A stretch of 64,000 bases of DNA from Ceratopteris richardii (Eukaryota; Streptophyta; Polypodiopsida; Polypodiales; Pteridaceae). Position 1 is the first letter of the stretch. Each line of letters opens with the position of its first letter. The stretch is from the NCBI GenBank assembly GCA_020310875.1, contig CM035416.1, positions 532,556 to 596,555 on the forward strand, given 5' to 3'. The notes below the pieces were generated by a model, which made no database searches, was not told where the DNA came from, and saw only the letters and a program-made list of their open reading frames with translations. The translations under genes and the position numbers were made by a program. This document shows positions 1 through 11,029 of this stretch, piece by piece.

Positions 1-1312
1 CCTTGATGTTGTTATAAGGCAACTGATCTCTCTTTGTGCCTTCCATGTCAAAGTCATCGTTTACTTGATTTAATTCTTCCCATTGACCATCGTCTCTTGA
101 ATCACTTCTAATATCCACATTTAGTACCGATGTTTCTTGTTCTTTGATTGTGTCGGATGATAAACTAGAATTCACCAGTCCCAATTCTCTGTATCTATGA
201 ACTTTGTTCAACCTTTTTCTTTGTTCAGAGTCTTGATGGGCTTGTTGGTAGTGATGCCCTTGCACTGATAGATTTACCTGTCCTTCCATATACTGGTGAG
301 TAGCTTCCATTGCTTTTGTTAATTCTTCCTCTGTAATAGGTGGATTTTCTTCAAGTTTGGTCCTTGGAAGTACATGTGCTATCTTTGTAGTTGGAGCTTC
401 AGCCTCTGTTTGCATCATTTCTCGTAGCCTTTTTTGTATCTCTCATTCTTGCTTTGGAGCTCGTTTCAACGTCTTCTATGATCTTGACTCATTTCTTCTT
501 CCTTGGAACTGTAGCACTCTTTGCATACTTCGCCATTGCTTTTGATGACGGCATCTCTTTGAGATGTTCTCTAATGCCCAAAGCATGATAGACCAATATT
601 GTCAAGGCAATGCTTCCATTTAGGAACATCTTATGATTCCACTGTTTCTTGGCCTCAAAGGGCCGTTCTTGAATGTATGGAGTCATATTAACTTGATTCC
701 CGATTTGTTTGATTGCATTGGACAACATTTGCACTATAATCTTATGTGGAGCAGTATATCTATGCATGTTGGGAAAGCATAAATGCTGATGAATAAGTCT
801 AACTTGTTCTTCGATGTCCATGTGATTTATATCTGTGAACGTTCTGGTCTTTGCTCCCTGGCTTTCCTCTTTCAAAATTGTATTTCCGTTCTTTTCCCAT
901 CCGAAAGCTTCTTTAATTAGGTCGTGGGTAAATTGTATGATGACCCACTTGCCGACTGCATCTAGGACTCGAGCTTCCAGTACTAAAGGATCATGTAAGG
1001 CTGGTTGTAAGGTGTTCATGACTTGTGTGCAATGCTGGAAATCTAGTTGTATATTGGGAGTTCAAAGTATTTGTGGATACCAGCTTTCTTCATGATGTCC
1101 ACCGTTGATGGAAGTTCATGCACTACTTTGAAGTCTTGGGACATTATTGGGAACTGATGACCAATGTCCATGATTTTGATTGTCACCAAGAACAAGTAGT
1201 CTCCGATAGGTTGATCTTCTCTAAACCAGTGACCTTTTGCCTTAGTCACGCTCTGTAGGGGAAATTCTAGCATCTCCTCTTGAATGGTTGCTTCAGAGTC
1301 CTCAAAAGCCAT
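1..1312 (-). pseudogene. E1 accessory ORF-X plus start of ORF-Y, broken
   Basis: Homologue of the two accessory ORFs of E6. The first 90 codons (1312-1043) include the shared strings GHWFR and FPIMSQDF. The frame then shifts and continues at 1019-489, with FTHDLI, HQH.CFP.M.RYTAP, QIGN and FLNG in the same order as E6 ORF-X, then a Lys-rich stretch and a stop. Downstream the match resumes through VNLSVQGHHY (about 240-215) directly into the ORF-Y N-terminus (RYRELGLVNSS, about 190-160) with no stop between, whereas E6 has a TAA there. The function is unknown. Conservation of order and composition between two diverged copies argues that it encodes a real element protein. It is truncated by the window edge. 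Confidence 0.75.
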
Positions 1313-1595
1313 TTACACTTGTAATGAAAAGAGCATCAGCTTTCTATAGAAGGCATGTCGTTAGTGATGAGTGTCGTAATGACATGTGGTTCATTGCGTC
1401 ACTCTGTTTCCCCTTGCTTACATAAGTAAGATCTCTTACCACATATTTTTGCATTTTTATTCTTGTAAGAAAACAAGAATTAGTGTAGCCCAAGCATTTA
1501 TTTATTTACAAATTAGGTTCATTCCTATGGAAGTAGAATCTATGATCTATTCCCAAGTGGGAAATGTGCACCACTAGTTTTGTTACACACATCAT

Positions 1596-2819
1596 GTGCC
1601 GAATGCATGGCCTCGTAATGTGGCCTTGTCATGCATTCTTTAGGTGCATTCGTTTCTTCATGTGTGCAATTGGAATCTTTTTGAATCCGTTGTTGCTGTC
1701 CTTGCTGCCTCTTGGGTCTCCATATCCATTTTGTAGGTGAAGTGTGAGGCTTTGTCTTTTCTTGGTTTTGTCGTGCTCTCGGTTTTTCCTCTTTCTTTTT
1801 TGTAGGCTGAGTGGTTGATGTTGTGTTCCTCGGGTGCCTTTGGTGAGGCTTATTTGGTTTTATGGTCCTGCTTTGCTGGTGTAATATGTCTTCTTGCTTG
1901 TCTATCTCTTGGCTTGCAATCTGTCTGATCCTTTTTGGAATCCATATTTGTTGTCATGGTTTCTGAGCTTCTACTAATGACTTTGGAAGCCATACTCTCA
2001 GAAGTCTCTTCGGACCCGATTGTAATGAAGAGGATCCTTTGTTATTCCTTGCCTTCATAAGATGAGTGACCTGCATCGGTGTAGATTTCTCTATTTCCTT
2101 CATTTGATCCTTGCGAACCCATTGTAGATTGGCACCTCCTGATTGCGATAAGCGGATAGTGGACTTCCACGTTGATGATCTTCCTTTGTTGGAGGTGACT
2201 TTAGGGGCATTGTCTTCACCATTTCTCTTGGATTCACTATTCCTAGAGAATGAACCCACCTTGACAACTGAGACATTGGCATTGGTGGTTGCTTAGGACA
2301 CTCTTCCGACACACTTTTAATTGATTCGTTTGCTAATTCCTCTTTTAGGGTTTCTTTTTTGCGCTTGATGGTTTCATGCATGGGAGAGAGTCTTTCTTCC
2401 AACAAGCTAAAGATTTCCTTATGCCCTATTTTGGCTGATATGTATCTGTGAGCTAAGTGAATGCTTACTTCATTTTCAATGATCCAGTCTTGTCCTAGGA
2501 TTAGGTTCACTATGAAATCCTCGTCTCTACACACGAGAGCTCGTTGCTCCATAGTGGAATTTCCTAGATGGAGGGATATTGTAGCTTCTCCAATGCATTC
2601 TATGACTTGGCCTCCAACACCTATCATGTGTGCTTTAGTAGGTGTTATGGTCATTTGAAGATGCACGATGACCGTTCTTCGTATGCAACTGAGTGCTGCT
2701 CCCGAGTTTATCAAGGCATCTATTAATTGGTACTCCGTCGTTCCAATTCCTAGATTCAAATATGGTTGGGATATGCTGATATTGTTCGTGTTGGCCTCGT
2801 GAACTTGATAGTTGGCCAT
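1596..2819 (-). pseudogene. E1 second retropepsin-like domain and polyprotein C-tail
   Basis: This lies downstream of integrase on the same strand. The segment 2819-2400 resembles retropepsin: ALINSGAALSCI holds the active-site position (Asn-Ser-Gly here instead of Asp-Thr-Gly), followed by IGVGGQ and the hydrophobic-hydrophobic-Gly motif LILGQDWI. E6, E5 and E11 have the same domain at the same place. The catalytic Asp is lost in E1. The tail (about 2296-1600) is frameshifted but keeps WVRK-, WLPK- and WIPK-type boxes and ends near a TGCAT/GGCC-rich stretch (1597-1650) that recurs in the other copies. Bases 1313-1595 separate it from ORF-X, and I see no other feature there. Confidence 0.75.
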
Positions 2820-2869
2820 GGAAATAGGCTCTTATCCTTGTAGATACCGTTCATCCCTTTGCCTTATCC

Positions 2870-4502
2870 ATTCTTTCCATTTCTTGATACATTATAGGGC
2901 TTCTTGCCTTGCCTCTTCTCTAATCCTCTCTTCCTCTCTTTTCCTATGTTGTGCACCTTCTAGTCCTGCTAACAGTTGGTCCGTCAATGGATCCATGTAG
3001 CGTTTTACTCGACAACCACTTATATAATTAGGAAGTATATCTCCATCCAAAGTAGCTAGGTTAACAGCTCCACTAGTTGAAATCCTATTGATTATTAGAG
3101 GTCCATATCCGCGTTTTTGTAGCTTCTTGGCGTGTTGCTTCAAAGTATACACCAAAACTAAATCTCCTTCTTTTAATCCTTTATCTTTGATGTGCGCATC
3201 ATAATATGCTTTCTGTCTTCTCTTGGCCGCATAAATTCTAGCAACAACTTGTATTCAAGTTTCATGTAGCTTCTCAATTTGGTCTAGTTGTTTGGACAAT
3301 TCATGCCCCATCCATTCTTGCTGTTGGGCTATTCTCAAGGTAGGCACTAAAAAATCGATTGGCAAGATTGCGTTTTGTCCATACACTAGGTTAAATGGTG
3401 TAGTTCCAATGGCTATCTTGTAAGCCACAGGGAAGGCCTAAATTGCATGATGCAATTGCTTGTCCCAATCTGACGTTCCATTATTGACTATCTTTGTCAA
3501 TACAGTACACAACACTTTATTGGAACTTTCCGCTTGCCCGTTGGCTTGAGGAGGATAAGGGGCTGATTTTTTATGGATCACTAAGAACTCATTCATTAAG
3601 GACTCTATCACTTCATTAATGAAATGTGTTCCTCGATCACTCACTATCTCTATGGGTAATCCAAAGCGAGTGAAGATATGCTCAAAAAGAAACCTAGCGG
3701 TGGTCTGAGAATCATTTTTTGTGGTTGCTTTTGCCTCTACCCATTTAGTCAGGTAATCTGTTGCTACTATTATGTATTCAACATGTGATCCTTTGGCTGG
3801 TGGATTAATGGGTCCTATGAAATAAATACCCCATTTGGAAAATTCTCTCGCGCAAACCATGGGTCTCAATGGCATATCATCTCGTCCAATCCGATATTTA
3901 GCTCTTTGGCATGTCTCACAACTTCGTACATAGGTGTTTGCATCCATGTGTAGAGTTGGCCACCACAAGCCCGCAAAGAGGATCATTTTTATGGTTCTTT
4001 CAGCTGAGAAATGTCCTCCTGTGGCACCTGCATGTGCCATTTCTAATATGGGTAAGTATTCGCCTTCATGTACACATAGCCATAGTTGATTATCCTTCCC
4101 TCTCTTGAATAATTATCTTCCCATGATAACGTAGTCCTTACTCATTTCTTCTAGGGATCGTTTCCTTGCTAAACTAATTCCTTCATCATGTTCTCGTGTC
4201 TTTAGGAATTTCACTAACGTCTTACTCCAGTTGGGTGCTATTGTAGAGAAGGGTAAAGGTGTATGATCATCTGGAGTGGTTTCCTGACATTCTGTGCAAC
4301 TACTGACATATTCATGGACATCCTTAGGCATATCAGGCCAATATACTCCTAATCGTTTCAATTCTCTTAAAGTTCCATGGGTTCCCTTATGCATTCTCCA
4401 TTTGCTTATATGAGCTTGTTCAATCAAGTTCTTTTGTTCGTCTTCCTCTACGCATATAGACAATACACCGTTGGATTCTTTATGATACACACTTCCTGCC
4501 AC
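2870..4502 (-). pseudogene. E1 integrase (two zinc modules, catalytic core, C-terminal region)
   Basis: Integrase inserts element cDNA into the genome. The segment 4502-4113 carries the first H2C2-like module (AHISKWRMH ... CTECQ). The segment 4040-3438 carries the second (AHAGATGGH ... CETCQ) and the core with an Asp in the FIGPINPP region (shifted to IYFIGP here, so the first catalytic Asp has become Tyr), SDRGTH, and QANGQAESSNK for the Glu. The segment 3155-2892 is the C-terminal GPLII..GAVNL..LDG region. Stops and frameshifts separate the blocks (for example near 4110, 3437 and 3256). It is not functional. Confidence 0.85.
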
Positions 4503-4599
4503 AATGTGTAAGTTACGTGATTGTAGGATTTCCTTCCTACTCTCCTTGTTAATTGAGTGTTGTGGTCCATGAGTGAGTATTGGAATTAGCTTTTTTGCC

Positions 4600-6006
4600 C
4601 ACTTAGGACATACTTACAAATTGAATAGGTAAGTGTCTTGCAAAACGTCGGGTACTCCCCTCGGTGGTTCTCTATGTGTTAATCTAGAGAGATGATCTAC
4701 CCTTACGTGGGTATTTCCTTTTTTCACAATTACTTCAAAATTGAACTCCATTAACAACAGACATCGCACTAGTCTCCTTGTGTTACAAGGCTTATTGACT
4801 AAGTACAACAAGGCTTGATGGTCTATAAAGAACTTGAACTTGTTGGCTAAAAGGTAGTGTTTGAATTTCTTTACTGCATACACCATCCCTAATCCTTCTC
4901 GCTCCATAGTTGTATAGTTTCTTTTGACTTGATTCAGTTGTCTGCTTGCATAGGAAATAAGATGGTCCAATTTCCCTTCATCTGTCGGTTGAGCTAAAAT
5001 GCATCCTATTGCGTAATTGGAAGCATCCACATGAATATGAAAAGGCTTGTTCCAATTGAGTGTTTTCAAAATTGGAGCCGTGCTAAGTCGCTTTTTTAGC
5101 TCATTGAATGCCTCCTCGCATTCGTCCGTCCATGTGAATTGAGTCAACAATCCATACAATGGCTTAGCAATTATAGCGTACATGTGGATAAATCGGCGAT
5201 AGTATCCATAGTGACCCATAAATGCTTGCAATTCTTTTGCATTTTTTGGTCTTGGAAGTTCTAGAATTACTTTGATCTTGTCTTCATCCGTAGATATTCC
5301 GTTCCTAGATATGATGTGTCCTATGATTTTTCCTTGTCTTACCGTAAAAACACATTTCTCAGGATTCAGACATACTCTATAGTATTGACATTTCTCAAAT
5401 ATTCTTCACAATTTTGGAATGTGTTCCTGCCTCCAATTTGAGTATGTACATAAGTCATCTACGTATACTTCCATACTCTTCCTTAGGAATTCTTTGAAAA
5501 CATGACACATCAACCTTTGGAAAGTAGCAGGGGTGTTAGTGAGCCCAAAGGGCATCACTCTGAAAGCATAGATCCCCCATTCAGTCGCAAATGCGATCTT
5601 ATGTTGGTCCTCAGTAGCGATAGCGACTTGGTTATATCCAGAGAATCCATCCAAGAAGCTATAAAATTCCTTACCCGCAACTCTTTCCAAGAGGTGATTA
5701 GTGATAGGTAATGGATAGCTATCACGGATCGTGGCTGTAGACTTTCTTTAGATTAATGTACACTCTCAACTTCCCATTCTTTTTGGGCACAACTACTAAT
5801 GGTGACACCCATTCTGTATGTTCTATCTCGTAAATGAATCCAGCAGCTAATAATTTGTTTATTTCCTCTTTCATTTTTGCAGCATAAACATCATTATACG
5901 TGTAAGGGCATTGCTTTGACGGTTTTGCATCAGGTGTCATTGGTATTCGATGGGAACAAATGGAGGGTTCCACACCTTTGAGATCCTTGTAGGTCCATGT
6001 GAACAC
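4600..6006 (-). pseudogene. E1 reverse transcriptase and RNase H
   Basis: RT copies element RNA into DNA and RNase H removes the RNA strand. RT blocks are at 6006-5722 (HTEWVSPLVVVPKKNGKLRV) and 5690-5406, which includes FLDGFSGYNQ, MPFGLTN and the catalytic YVDD. RNase H is at 5231-4614: FHIHVDASNYAIG, TMEREGLGMVYAV and FIDHQALLYLV supply the acidic residues, ending with RVDHLSRL. The RT thumb and connection lie in the gap 5405-5232, which is still recognisable but frameshifted. One RNase H domain is present; I see no second archaeal-type copy. Motifs are well kept, but the frame is broken several times. Confidence 0.88.
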
Positions 6007-7276
6007 ATCTCGATATTCTCAAATTAGTCTTATCAAGTCTTCTTCCTCCTCAGGTGACACATCCTTTCCTATGTAGGTGCATCTGTCTTCTTTGTTTTCT
6101 ATGGTTACTATGATTTTTTTTGTTTGTTCCTTGTTGTCATATGCTTCTCCTTCTCTCGCCTCTCTCTTAGGCATATGAATGGCTATTTTTCTTTCCTCTA
6201 CTTCGTATCTTTTGAAGTGTTTGGGAACTTCAAAAAGCTCCAGGGTTGGTTCGGTCTTACTCATGGTTTCCTCATGGCTCGGTACTATAGGGGCTGCTTC
6301 GATTGCTAACACTTTAGATGTTGCACCCTTGTCTTTGGCTTGAATGGCTTCCAGATAGTGTTCCTTTGAATCGAACTCTGGTTCCATCTCTATGCTTTCA
6401 TATTCTTCCTTCCATTCTTTTTCTAATACTTGTCCAGCTTCTACCTCTTGAAGGACTACCATGTACAAGTTTACATCATAGCCTTCTTCATCCACACATT
6501 CATCCATGGTCAATACTTCCTCATTTACACATACATCCAAGGTCGCTAGGATCTCCATCCAACCATGCGGTTCGAATGTTTCATCAGAAAAACTTGAGGC
6601 ATGTACATTGGGTCCTCTATGGGTCGATAATTTTGATGTCCTATGGGCCATAACTACAGTTTTTATCCTCTTTCTTTGCTTCCTTACACATCCATAATTG
6701 GGCATCCTCATGCACCCATGATTGATCACTTGATCCGGCACAATCGATAGATAAATCATCTTCTTCCTTGTGTATGGGGTTCCATTGTAATGGGGGTACA
6801 TCCCTATACGCAAATGTATGCAAATTTATCTTGGTAGTGGTTCCTTGATGTTGAAGGTATAATGAGTCTCTTCCCCAGTCTTGTTTGAGTTGTCTCATGA
6901 AAGGTCGTCCTAATATCATTTCATAATTATTCACCTTGGCAAATTGACATAAAGCTAATGTATGCTCAAACTCCACTCCACAGGTTGTTAATCTAATTTT
7001 TTCCAATATTCCCAGGGGTTTCTCGACATGGCCATCTGCTAATTGAAGCTTCATACGAGTTGGTCATAGGGTTGGCTTTCCCGATTTCTCCCAAATCTCT
7101 TTGGTAGCAATACCTACTCCTGCTCCTGTGCCCAGTATAGCCTTGGTCATGTGTCCATTGTACGTGACGGGTAGACATGTGTTGCCATCATCTCCTTCGC
7201 TAAATTCTCCAACCTTATCCATCGAGATTTGTACAATAGAAGGGTTTTCAGTGTCCTTGCTTTCCTTTTTGTTCTT
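6007..7276 (-). pseudogene. E1 first protease and acidic PR-RT linker
   Basis: The canonical retropepsin position lies between gag and RT. Around 7170-7120 the active-site string reads AILGTGAGVGIAT where E6 has AILDSGAGVGIAT, so the catalytic Asp is replaced by Gly. Downstream, YEMILGRPFMRQL (about 6900) is the hydrophobic-hydrophobic-Gly motif of the retropepsin C-terminal half. The following 250 or so codons (6813-6019) form a Glu/Asp-rich linker with the conserved block FEPHGWMEILATLDVCVNEEV and VDEEGYD, ending near a PKREA motif just before RT. The linker is found in every copy here, and I do not recognise its function. Frameshifts occur near 7080 and 6650. Confidence 0.8.
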
Positions 7277-8734
7277 CTACTCTAACTTCAATTGTCCCGC
7301 TAATTGCTTCCATAATTGGGGTTTGACACGAAGTAATTCTTCCAGAGTCAACTGACATTGTACTTTGGCATTTTTGAGTTCTGCTAGATTGTCTGAGGTC
7401 TTATCTGAGGTCCCCTTTCCTTTTCCTCGTACTATGGGCGCACATAAGATCATGGATTCCTTCTCATAATCTCCCATGTAGTTTGGTAGGGTGGAAAGGC
7501 TCTGTGCTTCCTCCCGATTTTGGTCTAACCTAGAAACTTCTTCATATATTTCTTCCATGTTTGGCGTTGGTTGATAGTCTTCCACATCTAATTCCTCAAA
7601 AGGCAGTTTTGCAACTCCATTTTTTTTCCACTGATCCTCTTGAATTCTAGTCCATAATTCTCTTGGCCAATCAGCCTCTAAATTAGGGATTGAGGACATG
7701 GGTTTGTCCTAGGTATTCAATAGTTCTTCCTTCTCATCCTTCTCTTTTGGTTTTTGGTCCTTGGTTTTGAGACAATCATCGTACATATGCTCAGATATTC
7801 TCATCTCAGGGAGGGCTGGGATAGTCTTCTCTAGGGTGGCCTGAGCCACCTCTATGAGTTTTTTACATATCGCAAGTCTCTCCTTTTCTAACTCCCCTTG
7901 TGGGTAAGATTTCTCATGCTGCTCTATGTTTGGTCCATTCACGATTCTAGCTTGGTAAGCTTTCAACCACATGTCTAAATCGTCTGATTTTGGGTTTGCT
8001 AGAATTTATCCTGGCTTGTTTGATTTTAGTATCTGCGGTGTAATGGGAATTTCTTCCTGAATTTCGGGTTCTTTAAGTTTCTTAGGCTCTAGAATCTTCT
8101 TCAGGATCTTTTAACTCATAGAAGGTCATTGGACTTTCCTCCTGTCCTCGTGTGGGTGAGTCAGTTTGTAACAGTAAGTCAGACCCATGGATCAAGTGGA
8201 CCTCTAGTAGATAATCATCTTCAAGTATCAAATCCCCTCTCAAGACTTGAGTCACTACTGATTTTCCTCTGGGTGTACTTACCAACTCTTCAAGATCTGG
8301 TGTTCCTAAGTTTTCTTGTCCTTCTAATCCTCCTCTCTCGTTGATCCGATCTGGAGTTCTGTTACTACGTAGATGTGACCTAACTTGTCCATGTACACTC
8401 CTTCATACTTGACTGCCGGTCTGGGCACTATTGTCGAATCAGTGGAATTTACCATCCTGGCTACTGATATGTTTAAGCCATCTAGGTAGATGAGGATCTC
8501 CTGGGAATTAGTGGACACATATTGCAGAGAGGTACAGTATTCCCCCTCTACCATGGACATGAAGTTTCTCCTGGGAACAGAACCTTGCATGTCTTCTGAA
8601 GCCATTGGTATCTCCTCTTCTGAGTCACTAGAGGTGTCGGAATAGATAGAGCGATGAATTGCCTGAGTTGCACTTCCTACCGATGAAATGAAACTAATCT
8701 GGCTACTTAGCACTAGTCCTGATCTCAAGTTCAT
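7277..8734 (-). pseudogene. E1 gag, with core and zinc knuckles deleted
   Basis: Gag is the structural protein that packages element RNA. The N-terminus starts MNLRSG at 8734, the same start motif as E6 (34117), E9 (52223) and E9b (56315). N-terminal sequence continues to about 8082. The reading then jumps to the gag C-terminal region (DMWLKAYQARI ... EICKKLIEVAQ-like, 7972-7709; DLWTRIQEDQWKK, about 7660). The retrotransposon-gag core and the zinc knuckles that occupy hundreds of residues in E6 are missing, which indicates an internal deletion around 8030-8090. A stop at about 7709 and frameshifts add to the damage. Unlike E6, there is no stop at the gag-protease boundary. Confidence 0.8.
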
Positions 8735-10190
8735 TCACTCTCTTGGGCTATCTTGGTTTCTCACTATCCCCTAATTGGCTCCTCAATTTATTTCTAATAT
8801 TGTCCTCAAATAGCTTGAAATATTCTGGCGATACCACTCTGACGATATTGCACTAGGTGATACCACTCTGGCGATACTGCACTAGGTGATACCACTTTGG
8901 CAATACTACACTAAGTTAGACCGGTCTTACCACGATATGATACCAAAGTTTGAGACGATACGATACCTAGAATTTCTCACAATACGATATTCAGTATGGG
9001 GTAATGCGATACCTCAGCTAGTGATGATACGATACTAGAACAGGCGGCGATACGATACCAAAATCCACACGATACGATACTACTCTCTGCACGATACGAT
9101 ACCATTGCACTGCACGATATGATACTAGATGATTCAGGTGATATGATACCACCTGAGTGCACGATACGATACTGTTGCATTGTACGATACAATACTAACA
9201 ACTCTCGCGATATGATACTAGTGCAAGTGGTGATACGATACTGAAACCTTGCACGATACGATACTAGAGCTTTGCACGATACGATATCAGGTACGTGATA
9301 CGATACCAGTATTGTGCGCGATATGATACCGCTCGGTCGACGATACTATACCGTGACCGGGGCGATACAATACCAAGTGGATCGCGATACGATACCACTG
9401 GCAAATCGCGATCGTGATACCAACTTGACAATACGATACCAAAAATGGTATCACGATACCTAAAGTGGTATGCGAAGATACGATACTCGGCAAGTATCAC
9501 GATACTAGGGAATTTTGGTATCGTGATACCAAAACTCAACTTATCGCGATACTAGCCAAAATCGCACAAATCACAAGAATTTTTGCATAAATGTGTTTGA
9601 TTCTTAGCCCTCTTCACTCTTGACCCTCTGTCTCACTCAAGGGATCTCTCAAAACTCTCTGTCCCACCCCTCAATACCGGAAATGAGTTTAATCACGTGT
9701 GGTGGTGGTTATGAATTGATTTTTGTTATCAAAAACTTATGTGGCTTACCTTCTAGTGTGTCTCAATCCAAATGTGTGCTCCTAGCTCCTCTCTTTAGTT
9801 CACCTAGCGCGATACCACACCGACGATACTGATCGCAGTCTGCACACGATACCAAATCCTGAGCAAGTGTCAAATGAACTAATTTTTTTGGTTTTTATAC
9901 TTTGTGATGCCTGAAGTCTATTCTACACTAACTTTAGCAATTTTTTGAGATTTTTCTTGGTGATTCCAACTTCCTCCTACTCCCCTTCTCTCCTTGACCT
10001 AACCCTAACTCTTCTTTCTCTCCTTCACTCCTAACTCTAAACCTAAAAACTCATTACACACACCTCAGGGATGTGAAGTAACAAGTGCTGAAGTGTCTGA
10101 CTATTTGCCACTGAATGAATTCACTTCTACAAGTACAATTCCTTCACTCCAGAGCTATAACCATCACGAAGGCACCTTGATTGAGTTTGT
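8735..10190 (-). other. E1 untranslated leader
   Basis: Noncoding 5' leader between primer site and gag start. The gag-proximal half (about 8838-9560) is an array of short GATAC words, listed separately. The LTR-proximal half (9561-10190) is pyrimidine-rich and partly alignable by eye with the E6 leader (compare the stretch ending CTCATTACACACAC near 10060 with CTCACTACACACAC near 35555). I see no convincing ORF. The few open stretches are low-complexity by-products of the repeats. Confidence 0.7.
8838..9560. repeat. GATAC-word array in the E1 leader
   Basis: About 0.7 kb in which CGATACGATACC-like words recur dozens of times at irregular spacing (for example 8955-8972, 9020-9070, 9150-9175, 9225-9300, 9410-9530). 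The repeating word is CGATAC on the plus strand and GTATCG in the sense of the element. Unit length is about 5-7 nt, with non-repeated spacers of 5-25 nt. A small outlier cluster is at about 9808-9852. It is not a simple microsatellite because the words are separated by variable unique sequence. Confidence 0.85.
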
Positions 10191-10208
10191 TCCCCGGAAA
10201 CAGCACCA
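10191..10208 (-). other. E1 primer-binding site (tRNA-Asp type, degenerate)
   Basis: Read on the minus strand this is TGGTGCTGTTTCCGGGGA, immediately inside the 5' LTR. It differs at three positions from the E6 site TGGCGCCGTTGCCGGGGA, the form usually assigned to tRNA-Asp in plant Ty3 elements (recalled, not searched). Six bases separate it from the LTR end. Confidence 0.8.
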
Positions 10209-10214
10209 AAAACA

Positions 10215-11029
10215 TGTGTACTTAAGTCATGAGGTCTTAGGGACTTGTGTCAAAGAGACTAAATCTCATTTGCCCCACAAGTGCATATAGTGGTGGATTG
10301 ACACACGCTTAATTATCAATCCGAAGAACCACATGAACCAAGTGTATGAGGACGTGTGCACACATGATGGAAAGTGAAGTGGTTCAGCTATGATGCATGA
10401 GAAAAGACTAAACTACCTCTCCTACTCACTCAATCTTTGGAAATGTCTTCCGCGATGCCACTTACAGCAGCAAACACAAATTCGAATGTTTCTCCTAGCG
10501 CCACTCGAATCTCACAATCGATCTTCAAGTTATGGTCAAAATAGTGAATGGCGAGAAACACCTACACTCACTCCACAACTCGTATTGGTTCACACACACA
10601 CACACTATAGTAGTTCAAAAGTTATGGAGTGGGATAGACAAGAATCCTACACACACATTCCAAGCATTACACACACACAAAAGATCATAAAGAAGATGAA
10701 AATCAGCAGGGAAGAAGCGAATTCGAAATTTTAGTTCTCCCTCTTCACAATGGCAAAAAGTCTTTACAAAGAGTCACAAAGTGACTTATATACATGTGCC
10801 CTAAAAATGGTCCTTTCACACATGAGACCCACACTTTATTGACTAATCTCTAATTTCCTACTATTTAACAAGAAATATATTACAATGATTTGGGCTTATG
10901 CATCTAGAGGACTCGTCTAGCGCAATTACCAAGCTTCGAGGGAATTTTCTAGGATTTTGAAGAAGAAATTTATGCCCATTAATTTGAAAATTTTGGGGCT
11001 CCTCTTTTGTGTCTCTTCTCTCTGCAACA
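10215..11029 (-). repeat. 5' LTR of E1 (815 bp)
   Basis: It begins TGTGTACTTAAG and ends CTCTGCAACA, alignable end to end with the E6 LTRs (TGTTGACCTAAG ... CTCTGCAACA). Shared internal landmarks are the CACAAGTGCATATAGTG stretch (about 10276), ATCAATCCGAAGA, ACAATGGCAAAAA(G), CTTATATAC (about 10785; TATATAAG in the sense of the element, a TATA-like box) and GCATCTAGAGGACTC. It lacks some segments of the 893-bp E6 version and is clearly older. It is the insertion edge against E2. Confidence 0.88.

Larger units (their letters stand above)
1..11029 (-). mobile_element. E1: degenerate family-A Ty3 retrotransposon, cut by the window edge
   Basis: A minus-strand Ty3-type element read from its 5' LTR (10215-11029) through primer site, leader, gag, protease, RT, RNase H, integrase, second protease and accessory ORF, and leaving the window at base 1 inside the accessory module. 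Order and protein motifs match the well-preserved E6 element throughout, so both belong to one family. Numerous stops and frameshifts and a large internal gag deletion show that it is dead. Its right LTR end abuts the interior of another element's gag (E2), so E1 inserted into E2. The second target duplication and the 3' LTR must lie outside the window. Confidence 0.9.

Noticed and set aside
8838..9560. CRISPR-like array of short repeats
   Set aside because: Repeats are only 5-7 nt, spacing is irregular, no cas genes are present, and the array sits in a plant retrotransposon leader.
9990..10030. Telomere-like CCTAACCCTAA
   Set aside because: One imperfect occurrence in a pyrimidine-rich leader, with no array.
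10300..10740. Open frames at 10093-10734 as a small host gene
   Set aside because: They fall in the E1 leader and 5' LTR, which align with the noncoding LTR of E6.
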